Source: Sthenelais limicola
Lineage: Eukaryota; Annelida; Polychaeta; Phyllodocida; Sigalionidae
Direction of reading: 5' to 3'
DNA length: 64,000 nt
Assembly (NCBI GenBank): GCA_942159475.1
Contig: OW804094.1
Coordinates: forward strand, 133,844,755 to 133,908,754
The notes beneath the pieces were generated by a model. It saw only the letters and a list, made by a program, of their open reading frames with translations, was not told the origin of the DNA and made no database searches. Below, piece by piece: positions 54,801-64,000 of the stretch (position 1 is its first letter; the number at the start of each line of letters is the position of its first letter). The position numbers and the translations under genes are program-made.

Positions 54801-57033
54801 CCAGAGAAGAATCGCACAGCTTCTTATATCTCTCCTCCTCTTATCTGTCTCTCCTTAGGTCTGAGACTCCCTAGGTCTGAACAAACTTTGTTGTTGTGTT
54901 TATAAACTTAATTAGGGAGTTTAAAGTTTAGAAACTCAAGAGTACTTAGCCAAGCATGTGTCAACACGATTTAGAACGAATGGCAGATTCTTATCAGACT
55001 GGGCACTGATAAGCGAGATATGGAAGCTTGTTAGTGACGTCCGAGAATTGAGAAATAATCTCGTGCAACATTCCTAACTCACATTTTTTTCTCAAATAAA
55101 ATTCTTGACACAATAATTAAGTGATCAGTTTTTTTTTTTATGTTAAAGACTTCAGAATGTCATTAATTTTAATATAACTCATGAAAGTAGCTTGGACATG
55201 TGTGGGCTACAAATGTTTGACCTTATAGTGTGGTTCGTCTTTAATAAAATACAAATCTTCAGTCCTTACCTTTCGGGTGTAGTCACTCCGATAGACGCTG
55301 TCAAGTTCGAAAGGTTGATCAGAGCGGACCGGTACATATCGCGGTCGGAAAGGTGTGCGCGGACATGTGGACTGCAATAAATGAATCTTTATTTTAAACA
55401 AAATTAATTGATTCCTGTTGGATAAACATCTATATAAATTAGGACAAATTTAATGATACATTTTATTTGGAATAATGCTCATTACAGTTGTATAACATTA
55501 TGTAATATTGTCTAAGCTAATTACATCATAGTTAATTGTTATCATATATAGTATCAATATTAGACTGTGTATCTATCTCTACCTCCAACTGTCCCAGGTA
55601 CAGATGGAAGGGCCGGGTTATGCTGGCTAAGTAAATATCAATACTATTAATTTAAAACTAAGCAACTCCTAGACATCAAACTTTGGTACAATTATTTGCG
55701 GCCACTTTATATTTGGTTACAGTAATGTTGGTGTGTGTTCGGGCCTGGACCAAATTCTTAAGAGGGACTTAAAATACGATATGGTGTTTTTAAAAAAACC
55801 ACCTATTGACAAACGGACATTCCTGTGTAGGCCTATATACAAAAAGTAATGGTGTAGACATATGTTTCCTTATCAAAGTAAGATGGATGGGGAAACCCAA
55901 TTGCTGAGCTCCCCAAGACAATAGGGACTTCTCTACTTACATCGAACTGGAGGTAAGCATCTGTGTAGGTTGAGGTTATGCCCATAGGCTCCCTGGGGCC
56001 ATGATCCTTTTCTTTTGGTCGAAGGGTTGGCCGTGGCGGTTGATATGGATGTTGTTCATAGGCCTGCACACACAAATAACTCATAAGTTTTTTTAAAATA
56101 ATAAGTTGTTGTTTTTTTAATCCAAGAACATTAACAAATACAAACTACCTCATTATTAGAACTACCTCTAAAAATGCCCCCCCCCCCCCCCCCCGGTGTC
56201 AATATATTTTTAGATACCACATTTCCATGCTCATTAATAGTTGTTGTTGAAATATACTTTATTGAGACGGATATTCTTTAATTACAGCAGTTAGAAAGAA
56301 ACAATAACGAAATACGCATAACCACAACAAGTGATTATTTTCAAGCGTCGCCAGAATAGAAAAAAGGAAAATAATTTACCGTTTGGTACTGTGTTTGGGT
56401 CGGGCTTGTCTGAGTCAAACCGCACCCAATGGTTCCACGATCTTGAGGACACCTATGACGACTGGGGATAGTAATAATTGGAAGTGTTTATTACATTATT
56501 CCACGTTTTTTTAAACTGTTAAAACACCCAGGGGATGTGCTTGATAATGCAGCTCAATTTTTATAGACATTTCGCTCATATATACAGTCTAGGCTCAGAC
56601 AGACCCTTAATCACCTTTATGGAGGGTCTCTGGCTCAGACCCTCTAAGATAAGGTCGGACATTGTCCTGATGGTATTTTGCGGTTAGGAGCGAGAGGCTT
56701 TCCCTCAGTTTGGAGGGATTCTGTCTGTGACTGTGAGGCTATAGACTGTAGTATGTAGGCTAGGCCTAGGACTTTAAGACTTTTATTCCATTTACAATCA
56801 ATAGTGCGCCTAACACTAGCGGCTACTTTTACCCCATTATTATTTTGTTATGACCCATGTAGGCCCTACCGTCAATAATGTTGTCACCAGAGCTATTTGA
56901 TGGATAGCTCTGTTGTCACGAATAATTAATATAGATATTATTGCGATTGATGTTATGCAAATTAAGGAAACAAGTGAATTAACCATTCCACTTACCCACA
57001 GATACAGAATTGACAGATGCATTTTCCTTCCAT
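31458..57033 (-). CDS. SAXO: SAXO/FAM154 family: stabiliser of axonemal microtubules, 987 aa, nine exons
   Basis: Exons in transcript order: 57033-56996, 56461-56380, 56063-55941, 55371-55270, 36105-35896, 35235-35094, 34274-34000, 33704-33470, 33214-31458. All have GT..AG borders and consistent phases, total 2964 nt with stop. The N-terminus MEGKCICQFCICGRHRCPQ is the Cys-rich signature of SAXO proteins. Mn microtubule-binding modules follow: TSTYTDAY (exon 3), DSVYRSDYTRK (4), DTMYRVTFKEH (5), TSYKTDYKQKH (6), RFEGTTTVKSDYTPHP and VQFEGSTTTSEAYREW (7), TGESVYQVNY (8), DFATTYKGTYK (9). Family members bind and stabilise axonemal and basal-body microtubules. They are usually about 400-475 aa; here about 500 extra residues form a tail, first Ser/Arg/Pro-rich (about 490-560), then Pro/Ala/Thr-rich, ending NLMQ. 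In-frame TAA precedes the start codon. The donor after exon 6 is GTTGGT, weaker than the rest. Unseen exons in the 19-kb fourth intron remain possible. Family assignment is firm; the choice between SAXO1 and SAXO2 is not. Confidence 0.88.
34833..35072 (-). repeat. MITE-like repeat family 2, copy 2
   Basis: A 240-bp unit with the same inverted ends as 22383-22618 (TGGGTCAGATTTTCAGAAAA...CTGACCCA). Its interior is in reverse orientation, sharing for example AAATTCGAGTATATTCG and its complement. It lies in a SAXO intron and ends 21 nt from the splice donor of exon 35094-35235. No TA duplication is preserved on both sides. Confidence 0.8.
36106..42138. other. SAXO intron 4, proximal part
   Basis: No extra exon was recognised. 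It contains a G-tract after a GT repeat at about 36300-36334 and a (TCC)n tract at about 39877-39900. The open frames are composition-like. Confidence 0.45.
42139..42255 (-). CDS. Candidate alternative first exon (MAGSEAG...)
   Basis: A 117-nt minus-strand exon starts at an ATG (42255-42253) and ends at a strong donor, CAG/GTAAGG, in phase 0. It encodes 39 acidic residues, MAGSEAGSSEYEMDELDPSF followed by a segment ending LREEARQ. It lies inside the 19-kb SAXO intron, and phase 0 fits the next SAXO exon (36105-35896). The likely result is a SAXO isoform with this N-terminus replacing the Cys-rich start. Alternatively it begins a separate nested gene. A pyrimidine-rich CCCAGCAG just upstream could be an acceptor, but that reading meets a stop in the phase left by the 48.6-kb exon. 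Confidence 0.5.
42747..42884. repeat. (CT)n microsatellite with duplicated insert
   Basis: Two blocks of (CT)n, each followed by the same CAATAATCTAGCTATCGCCA word and GGAAC. The compound unit is duplicated with a period of about 61 bp. It lies about 500 bp upstream of the MAGSEAG exon, in its presumed promoter region. Confidence 0.85.
42885..48594. other. SAXO intron 4, middle part
   Basis: Apart from the GGT microsatellite, no exon or complete element was recognised. The 169-codon plus-strand frame at 43726-44235 has no recognisable domain, and its opposite strand is also partly open. Confidence 0.45.
45041..45097 (+). repeat. (GGT)n microsatellite
   Basis: About 19 uninterrupted GGT triplets. 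The poly-Gly and poly-His frames here are artefacts of the repeat. Confidence 0.95.
48595..48684 (-). CDS. Candidate alternative first exon (MDIFGNK...)
   Basis: A 90-nt minus-strand exon begins at ATG (48684-48682) and ends GTG/GTAAGT, a perfect donor in phase 0. It encodes 30 residues starting MDIFGNKSRSAPTTPVPESP and ending SIFMVV. An in-frame TGA lies upstream, so the ATG is a plausible start. It sits within the large SAXO intron and could be spliced in phase to the exon at 36105-35896. A GC-richer, (TCC)n-bearing region at 48.85-49.2 kb could be its promoter. Transcript data would be needed to tell an alternative SAXO start from a separate small gene. Confidence 0.5.
50288..50506 (+). 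repeat. tRNA-derived SINE-like element
   Basis: The head has a Pol III A-box-like TAACCTCAATTGGCAGAGG and a B-box-like GGTCATGGGTTCAACACC 41 nt further on. An unrelated body of about 100 bp follows (CTGGACTGGGGCCAACCC), then an A-rich tail of AAAGA and AACAAGA units. This order (tRNA head, body, A-rich tail) is that of a SINE. No target duplication was identified. Confidence 0.5.
50879..50985 (-). repeat. MITE-like repeat family 1, copy E (truncated)
   Basis: Carries the shared blocks CCTAATGGGATTATAATGGC and GAGAGGCTTTCCCTCAGTT but lacks both CAGTCTAGG ends. It is in the same orientation as copy A and lies in SAXO intron 4. Confidence 0.7.
50986..55269. other. SAXO intron 4, distal part
   Basis: No exon could be supported. 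A minus-strand 60-codon frame at 52696-52878 has a protein-like acidic composition, but no splice signals in a usable phase were found. Confidence 0.45.
56585..56748 (-). repeat. MITE-like repeat family 1, copy F (rearranged)
   Basis: Begins CAGTCTAGGCTCAGAC and ends GAGGCTATAGACTG. The GCGAGAGGCTTTCCCTCAGT block is intact, but the other half differs from copies A-D, indicating an internal deletion or replacement. It lies in SAXO intron 1. Confidence 0.7.
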
Positions 57034-57083
57034 CAGTTACGCGTATTTCCCCTGATTCAATGTGTTCGTCTTTGGTGAATACG

Positions 57084-57093
57084 CCTTATAAGG
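57084..57093 (-). promoter_or_regulatory. CCTTATAAGG box upstream of the SAXO ATG
   Basis: CCTTATAAGG is a perfect palindrome. It matches a CArG box (CC, six A/T, GG) and contains a TATA-like TATAAGG on the minus strand, about 50-60 nt upstream of the ATG. It could support a short-UTR start, in addition to or instead of the more distal promoter at 57.7 kb. Confidence 0.3.
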
Positions 57094-57637
57094 CTCGAAA
57101 AAAATAATTGCGGAAAGGGGAAGTGACTCAAATGCTTATCATCCCCGCTCCCGAATCCCCGAAACTAAATTCTGGAATTAAAAACAAAACACGATCAATT
57201 ATCTGCCTCATGTCATGTCTTCATATGATACACATTATTTTGCATTTAAAGGAGCACACTCACAAGGAAAATATTTGTATAGGCCTAGCATTCAAACAAG
57301 GCTTTAGTTTAGGTCATTAATTAAGCTTATTTATGAAAATAGTTATCTCATTTCAATTCATTTCAAGAATTCTTTATTGTTTCGATGACATTACAATAAG
57401 GTTATTCAACAATCTAATTAGGCAAATGCCTAAGGCTAAGAAGTTCTTCCGTTGAGTCCTATCCGCTCGTTCCGGCAAATAACTTTCCTGAGCCAGCAAT
57501 GCATGCTGTCAGAATTATCATTAATGAAATATGTTTTCACTTGAGATGGCCATCGTACAAGAAACATAAATAGTCCTCAAGTAAATCAATTCGACCATTT
57601 CAAATAAAAGCTATTGAAAGTTAAATGTTAGGCTGAT

Positions 57638-57780
57638 ACTCACAAAAAAAAATCCCTATCCCCGACCGACCGAGCCCGGAAAACAAAACGACGTGACCAA
57701 GGCGGCGCGTTACCATGGACCAAGTATATGACGTCACTTCCGGAAAAGGTTGATATCGAGGCTGAGGCAGCCTTAGCAAC
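57638..57780 (-). promoter_or_regulatory. Candidate SAXO promoter: X-box, CRE and ETS motifs with a non-coding first exon donor
   Basis: GCAGCCTTAGCAAC (57767-57780) matches the RFX X-box consensus GTNRCC-NN-RGYAAC at all but one position. TGACGTCA (57729-57736) is a perfect CRE, and CACTTCCGG next to it contains an ETS core. The region is locally CpG-rich. On the minus strand a donor GTGAGT (complement of 57638-57643) follows, which could close a non-coding exon spliced to the ATG exon at 57033. X-boxes near starts are typical of ciliary genes, agreeing with the SAXO identity. Confidence 0.5.
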
Positions 57781-59093
57781 GGCGACCATGGATACTGGCA
57801 GGACCATCATCATGGTTATCCCTTAAATTTAATAGAATGAAAGTTGACACTAACCCGCAACTGCGACAGGCTCAAAGTTTAAGATTGAACTGTCGTTTAG
57901 TTGTTCCTAGCTAGTTTTAATTTCAATTTTGATGAAGCTTCAAGCACCCTAACTGTTTAAAACATCTTGACAAATCATTAATTAGGCTAGTCAGGGAGAA
58001 ATGGGTAGGCTACCGTAAAATAATAAATGCCAGCAGCCCAACGAATAAATAGGCCTAGTCTATATTTTCTTCTGCCGGCAGTGAATTGAAGTTAGGAGAA
58101 ATTAATTTTAGATATCACCAATTCTAGGCTATTTGACATTTCAAAAATAAATAGGCTACCGTAGTGTTTTATTAAAGTAGCACTTGCCGATCACAGAACT
58201 CATTTATGTCAAATTATGAGAGTTTGGTCAAAGTTATAGGCCTAGTAATTGAATACGATAGAACCCCCTTTACGCTTGGCTTTCCTGATTTGATCATATA
58301 AACCCATATTTGTGAGATATTTTCCGAATAATCCTGTTGAAAATTATTTTGGTCTGCCCGACCAAAATAACCCTGGTGCGGCCGTTACGCAAGTAGGCCT
58401 ACCAATGGCAATGACGCACACGCATTCCGTGACGGCCGTCATTGACGCATTGTCAGAGCGAACGTCATGATGTAAACAAAGCATTACCGTAGGCGTACGT
58501 AGCTATTCTCTCTTAATGGATGTGAATAGGTCCTATCTGTTATATATAATATGCATTGCCTATATATTTCATATGAATATTCGGGGAGGGTTGCCACGTT
58601 GGGCGCCCCCTTAATCTCTTAATTGTGTTTCCCCACTTCACTAGTTGGCTCTCACCTTGGTCACCGGTCACTCTTCTCTCACCACACACGGTCACACGGG
58701 GGGACACACCTGTTTTGTTTAGGCCTAGCCTACTTCCCAGCCGGGGGAAAAAAACTATTTATTTATTTTACATAAGTGTATAGGCCTACACTTTTATATT
58801 ATAGTATATAGATACACAGATATACACTCAAGTTTCCTGCCGCGAGGTTTGCGTATATAAATTGTTGCTATTTCAAAATGAAACCATGACATGTCAGGCC
58901 TTTGGCTTTGCCGTGCACGTGGTCATCTCGCATTGATTAATTTAATGTAGGTATATAGGGCCCTAACCATTGTTTTAAATATGCAAGCATATGGAAATAT
59001 TTCCATTAAAAGATACCTGTGAAATATTAAGGTAGGCCTACATAATCCCCAAATGTTATTGTGCGATGATAAGTGATAGGAATGTTACCCAAG
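57781..59093. other. Intergenic, no gene seen
   Basis: Mostly AT-rich with several AGGCCTA-type words and a short CpG-richer patch at 58375-58500. No exon was recognised on either strand. Confidence 0.5.
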
Positions 59094-59225
59094 CCCCCCC
59101 CCCCCCCCCCCCAACATCCCAAACTCCATGACAGTTACCGGTACCTTTACCCCCGCACCGGGGGAGACTTGGCACATGACGTCCCAAGTCTCCCCCATCA
59201 ATTTGTCCCAAGTCTCCCCCATCTG
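59094..59225. repeat. C-tract and short direct repeats
   Basis: A C-tract at about 59094-59112 is followed by direct repeats of CCCAAGTCTCCCCCATC (59184 and 59207 areas) and a related GGGGGAGACTTGG in inverted form. Simple local duplication. Confidence 0.7.
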
Positions 59226-59412
59226 TGATTTTTCACTTAATTGGTCATCATGAAGTTAGAATACTTAATAAAATCTTTCCCAAACCAGGAAATCACAAAA
59301 ACACACCAACATCACGGTTGAAAAAATCCTTTCACTGGCTAAAGTTACCGTACCACAAATTCCGCAAAATATCTTCTGCTACTGCAATTTTTTTCTCAAT
59401 GAATTCAGTGTT

Positions 59413-60768
59413 TCACATAGGCCTATCATTTCTGCTGGGTATAAAGTTTCCACGTCTAACTAAATCTGTCCAAACTTTTCTCTGATGAGCATTCCTTGTT
59501 TTGTGCGGAAAGGAGAACAGTTTGACACCAGCCATCCATGGGTGCTTGTCCAATTCCTTTAATTTCCTGGAACAGGCATGACATCCTGTAACAGCAAAAT
59601 TAAAATGCATGGTCTTCTCTAATATATCCTGACATCTGGTGGTGATGTTTCCTTCTGTCACTAAAATGCAGAGCTGCCAACGTGGGAGGATCCCAAATCC
59701 TAGTTTTTTGCGGAAGCTGACTGTGCTTTGCGTCAACGGCGCAAAGCCCTGCTAGGGGGGTCCGGGGGCATGCACCCCGGAATTTTTTTGAAAATTAGGA
59801 GTCAAATGGTGCATTCTGGGGGTAATCTTACCCCATAATTGACTTTTGGAAATGGGAATATTTCTTGAGTCACACAGTACATAAGGTTGAATAATTTTTA
59901 CAATTTTTGGCAAGTGATGGGTACCTGAACCTTAATTTCCAGGTATATGTATAGAGCCTGAATATATACAGGTGCGATAGTAACTGTTTATACTTTAAAA
60001 ACACTCCATGGTAAAAAGCTGTGACAAATTATGATAATTGATGGTTAGGAGAAAGTCAACATGCCACTGATCTATACAGAATGTGCAGTTTATTTGAAGA
60101 CTCAACACTAGCATGTTATTGTATGGATATATTATACATGATTATCAGATATATTGGCAATAACATAGTACTGAGTAGACTCCTAACCAGTCTACATACC
60201 CTATGTAATGAAAATATAGGAATCAAATTAAGTATTACACAAACTGCAGAACACAACACTAACTCTACATGAAACAACTACCTGACCAGTAATAGACTCT
60301 GGAGATACAATAATGTGAATACCAAACACATTATCAATAAAAATAAGTAGTTTTAAGTAATTTTACAGGACTTTAGTGCAAATAAAGATGGAAATCTCTT
60401 TCTCAAAAGCTACTGTAGAATCCAAAATGTGTTGATGGTTAACTGGCCCAAACTACGGACTAGAACATGTTTTGATCCCAAATTTAAAAAAAACGTAGTT
60501 TTTGTCATACAAATCGTAGCATCGTAGTTTGATGCTGAAATCGTAGTAACTACGGCGAAATCGTAGAAGTTGGCAGCTCTGCTAAAATGACTTTTAAAAG
60601 AGGCCCTGTTCTGCATCCATTGAATGTTGCTTCATCTGGAGTAAACAAAACTGAGCTGACCCCGGTTCCGGTATATTTCTCCCATGAGCCTCTGCCTTGC
60701 CCTATGCTACCAGTCACAATTGTGGAATTCGGACCACTTCTATTGGCATTCGTTGGGACCATTGGCAT
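59413..60768 (-). pseudogene. Old ORF with THAP-like segment, interrupted by a hAT-like element
   Basis: Two minus-strand frames flank the element at 59669-60581: 60768-60582 and 59660-59413. With the element and one target-site copy ignored, they are in the same frame and would give one ORF of about 144 codons. The downstream part has THAP-domain traits: a GCHACSRK Cys motif, then GVKLFSFP, then RKVWTDLVRRGNFIPS, as in the THAP core (Cys, FxFP, W, R..F.P). The second Cys-His pair of the zinc site is missing before the stop. It may be a remnant of a THAP gene or a P-element-like transposase. The segment before the Cys motif also reads as a splice acceptor (GCTGTTACAG), so a short exon is an alternative. 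Confidence 0.5.
59669..60581. mobile_element. Non-autonomous hAT-like DNA element, 913 bp
   Basis: The ends are perfect 13-bp inverted repeats, CAGAGCTGCCAAC and GTTGGCAGCTCTG. They are flanked by a perfect 8-bp direct repeat CTAAAATG (59661-59668 and 60582-60589), the duplication length of hAT transposons, whose ends also commonly start CAG. Just inside the left end is a GGGGGGTCCGGGGGCATGC block. No transposase frame is present. The insertion sits inside the THAP-like ORF. Confidence 0.85.
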
Positions 60769-61392
60769 TCTTAGAGGTCAGACCCAGTAGGCCTATTCAA
60801 ATGTGTCTTGTTTATGACCCAAGGAAGTTATTTCCGAAAATGGAGGATTGACAGGAAGAAGTCTCGAGAAATAAACCGTGTCATGGGTCAAGGAAGAATT
60901 GCCTAAAAAAATTCCCACTTTAAAAGTAGGCCTATATAATTTGTCAGAAAACTCCACAGGAAGAATGTCCAGAGAAAGTACCCAAATGAAAATTTTTCAG
61001 GAAATGACCAAAAGAAGACGAGAAAACTTACCAGATTTGTATTGTCTGAAAAGCACTAAAAATTTCACTTTTTAGAAATGAAGCAAGGAGAATTTTCTGA
61101 AAACTGTCCCAATTTCAAATTTAGGCGCCCATAGCTTCTTAGGTTGAAGCATCCCATTAGCCCACTGCATATTGTCCCACATTAATTAATTAGCCCCACA
61201 TTAATTAATTAGCCCCAATCGCCGGACAATTCCCTCACCAACCCCTTCCAAAAGGCGGACAACACCAGATAAAATAGTCTGAAGTTCTGTATCAGCCCTC
61301 ACTGTAATAAATTACAATTAAATACCCATATTGGCACAAGACAGGAAGAATCTCAAGACAAAACACGAGCACATAGGTAATTAGAGTCACAG
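60769..61392. other. Intergenic, no gene seen
   Basis: Contains a short tandem duplication of CCCACATTAATTAATTAG at about 61177-61213. No coding evidence. Confidence 0.5.
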
Positions 61393-61420
61393 TTTATTCC
61401 TAGTGTAGAAAAGTTTTATT
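61393..61420 (-). terminator. Two candidate polyadenylation signals of the right-edge gene
   Basis: TTTATT at 61393-61398 and 61415-61420 read AATAAA on the minus strand. They would end a 3' UTR of about 2.3 kb from the stop codon at 63668-63670. Confidence 0.4.
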
Positions 61421-63667
61421 ATTAAACACCACCCACGCACGTAAGACCAAGCACGTCCGACACGCCCGCCTGGGACATCATTATACCGACACGTATGCCC
61501 TCTCGCGGCCACCTGACGTCATGGCGTTAGTATCTTTACCCAATGGCCGCTATTTTCAATCTCTGACCAAGTGAGACGGAGCCCACAACATGATCCATTC
61601 ACTTCAAACACTCATAAAATATCAAAAATACGCCAGAAACGTGCCTTCACTGTACATATATATACGAAGGAATCTATTATTCATACAGAATTATCATAAT
61701 CTTTCTATCAACAAAAACATGAATGCTCCCCACAGCCAAATCAATCGCTAACCCTGAAATTCGATAGAACTTTTCACTATTGATGACATAAATTATTTCT
61801 GATGTAAATAGGTACATCAACACAATTAATGGCCTTTAGATTTAAGATAATAAATAATCGATAAATAAGTTGTTTCCCCCAAATTTCACATGCAAACTTT
61901 TTTTCTTTTGCTAGATAGTAACCCAAATGCAAAGTATTGTCTTGATCTTCCCAAACCCCTTCTTTCGCAGATGGTTATCAAGACTTTACCCCTCACCCCC
62001 ACCCCGCGATCTTCAGCGTTCATGCATCGATTAAACATAAATCATGGCCGTAAAATAGAATTAACACAGTAGAAAATCTTAGCTACACCAATAACTGAAA
62101 CAATTGTACATATCATTACATCTATTTTAAATCGATACAGATTTGGCAGAAAAAGGTGTGCGCGTTCAACAATTTCATTGAAAACTTCTGTACAATAAAT
62201 CACCGAGAAGTACCAAAACATACAACGTAAATCAAAAAAGTTATTTGACCGACATCAGTCCGCATTCGAAAGCATCTATGTTATCAAAATCATTCCAAGA
62301 ACAATCACAAATGATACAAAATGTGTTTCTCTAAGCATATTCGTGTCAAAGAGTCAGAGAATGTTATCCAATACCTTCCATAAAATAAGCAGTGTCAGTT
62401 GCATCCCTATACATTTTCTGACCATCGAAGACTAGCAAAATAAGCATTCCGGTTCAATGACAAAACGTTCTCTATAAGCACTCGCTTCAATCACAAAGCC
62501 CATCCCTATCACTCTATCATTAGCATGTTCTTGGTTCACAAGCTATTGAAAAGGTACTGTTTTGGCACTGTCCACATACATACACGCATACATTGACTAT
62601 CATTACTGTCTTCCCCATGTATTGATAACACTAGGTCTTACATAGCTAACTTCCACTCACAAAACACAAACAATAACTTGGACATTCACCCCAATAGGCA
62701 GACAAATTGAGATTATAGTGCAATGACATATTGGAACTTTTCTTTTAGAACAATAAATCATAAGAATGGTGGAATGCAAGGTCTGTAGAAGCACAGAATA
62801 TGAACAAGCGGTTGTCGCACTGTGGGCGAATGGTATTGTCCAGGAGTGTACGCAACATAAGGGTATCACGACAGAAGTCAACCGTTGGGAAATCTGGAAG
62901 AAAAGTATTACAGAAAAAGCTGCTTCGAAGATGCCACGAATTCGCAATTGGTGTAAGCACACAGAAAGTGAAAACCCCGTGGCAAAAGCTATAGTAGACG
63001 TGCTTTAAACGTAACTAAATGACGAATCACATTCTCTATGAACGAACATAACGGTGTGTTGGTGAATATCCTTCAAGAAATAATACAAGGAATATGTAAT
63101 ATCGGACACACCTTTACCAATCGGATGCTCCTATACAATATATAATTATTCGTCTGACGTACTAATCATAATAACTTTACATCCCCCGCCTGTGCCTATC
63201 ATCACTATATACACATTGGGAACTAAGGGTAGATTCACAACCTCTACGAATACAAACCAGTACGACAACTCAGCGTAATAATTACAGGATCATACACTTG
63301 GCTTTACAAGCCCGGTTATAGCAAACAAATCGCGCTGAGAAAAAAACATCCAAGTAGATTTACCATTACCGTCCGAATATATAGTGGACATAACATATCC
63401 CATACATAGTTCATGATATAATATTGTATGCACACTACTTGTTTACTTCTTTATAATGCCATGTACAAACAAATCAATATCGAATGATTTGTCATTCGAA
63501 ATGTGGTTATTTTTACGTAGGTAAAATGTGATTTGATTTAATATGAAATATATTTAGTTGAAGAAATTTAATGATTGAATGAAGATATATATTTGTATAG
63601 AATAAGAGCTTTGTAGCTAAGTGGTGGCCCCATGTCGCATAGTTCTGTGGCGGTAGGAAGGGAGACG
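61421..63667 (-). other. Probable long 3' UTR of the right-edge gene
   Basis: AT-rich, free of recognisable element ends, with AATAAA signals at the far end. No frame here is recognisable; the plus-strand 62766-63008 frame has no family match I know. UTR status is inferred from position only. Confidence 0.35.
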
Positions 63668-63773
63668 TTAACTCATCATATCACTTTGTGCAGTCATACT
63701 GCCACTGACGGCGTTGGACGCTTTGAGCGAGTCGTTAATATCTCGACGGAACACAGATAGATTTTGTGTGAAC
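63668..63773 (-). CDS. Last coding exon of an unrecognised gene (partial at the right edge)
   Basis: A minus-strand exon opens after a strong acceptor (CTCTCTCTTTCAG) and ends at TAA. In the phase taking one base from this exon, it encodes 34 residues: FTQNLSVFRRDINDSLKASN followed by AVSGSMTAQSDMMS. The other two phases hit stops early. The composition (amphipathic, then Ser-rich C-terminus) looks protein-like, but I do not recognise the family. The preceding exon is not within the last 227 bases and should lie beyond the window. Confidence 0.5.
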
Positions 63774-64000
63774 CTGAAAGAGAGAGAAAGTTATCAATAT
63801 ATAGACATAACCCACTTGTAACGATGTATTTTTTTACTATTCGTGACTGCATGCTTGGATATCAGGGGTTTGTTATTAACACACACGTTTAAAAAAGGAT
63901 ATAACTATCCATATATATGATTTAGATTTTAGTATTTAAGTATTTTAGTATATGATTTGGTATTTAAATAAGAACGATATATCAAGCGAAGACCAGGGGT

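Noticed and set aside
62766..63008. 80-codon plus-strand frame
   Set aside because: It lies in the probable 3' UTR of the minus-strand gene, has no known domain, and an overlapping second frame is equally open.
1..64000. CRISPR arrays, operons, riboswitches, bacterial-type systems
   Set aside because: No spaced direct repeats with unique spacers and no clustered co-directional short-spaced ORFs. Spliced genes and the tRNA gene show this is eukaryotic nuclear DNA.

Overview
This is an AT-rich animal (metazoan) nuclear window. It has long introns with GT..AG borders, a eukaryotic tRNA gene with internal promoter boxes and a T-run terminator, many short inverted-repeat elements and microsatellites, and sparse coding sequence. 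The very frequent AGGCCTA-type hexamers and the mix of small elements suggest a marine invertebrate, possibly an echinoderm or other invertebrate deuterostome. The species cannot be fixed from the sequence.

Layout. 1-18 kb: no protein gene I can support. It holds one intact tRNA-Lys(CUU), three copies of a roughly 186-bp CAGTCTAGG-ended MITE-like family, a poly-C foldback, two adjacent hairpins and dispersed AT-rich repeats. 18.1-24.3 kb (minus): a six-exon gene for a 147-aa calmodulin-like four-EF-hand protein, assembled here exon by exon with matching splice phases. 24.4-30.9 kb: intergenic, with a LINE reverse-transcriptase tail, a His-like tRNA pseudogene and a 407-bp inverted-repeat element. 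31.46-57.03 kb (minus): a nine-exon SAXO/FAM154 gene (stabiliser of axonemal microtubules) encoding 987 aa. It has the family's Cys-rich N-terminus, a series of Mn microtubule-binding modules and an unusually long basic and Pro/Ala/Thr-rich tail. A 19-kb intron of this gene contains two further ATG-bearing exons with good splice donors in the compatible phase, probably alternative first exons. About 0.7 kb upstream of the SAXO start is a cluster of CRE, ETS and RFX X-box motifs, fitting a cilium gene. 59.4-60.8 kb: an old ORF with a THAP-like segment, split in frame by a 913-bp non-autonomous hAT-like element with a perfect 8-bp target duplication. 61.4-63.8 kb (minus): the last coding exon and probable long 3' UTR of an unrecognised gene that continues beyond the right edge.

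The two well-supported genes are tandem on the minus strand. SAXO proteins bind axonemal doublets and calmodulin-like proteins are common axonemal subunits, so a shared ciliary role is possible, but only the SAXO gene has direct sequence support for it. I found no operon-like, CRISPR-like or otherwise new multi-gene system. The most unusual items are the SAXO tail and alternative starts, the hAT-split ORF and the small element families.
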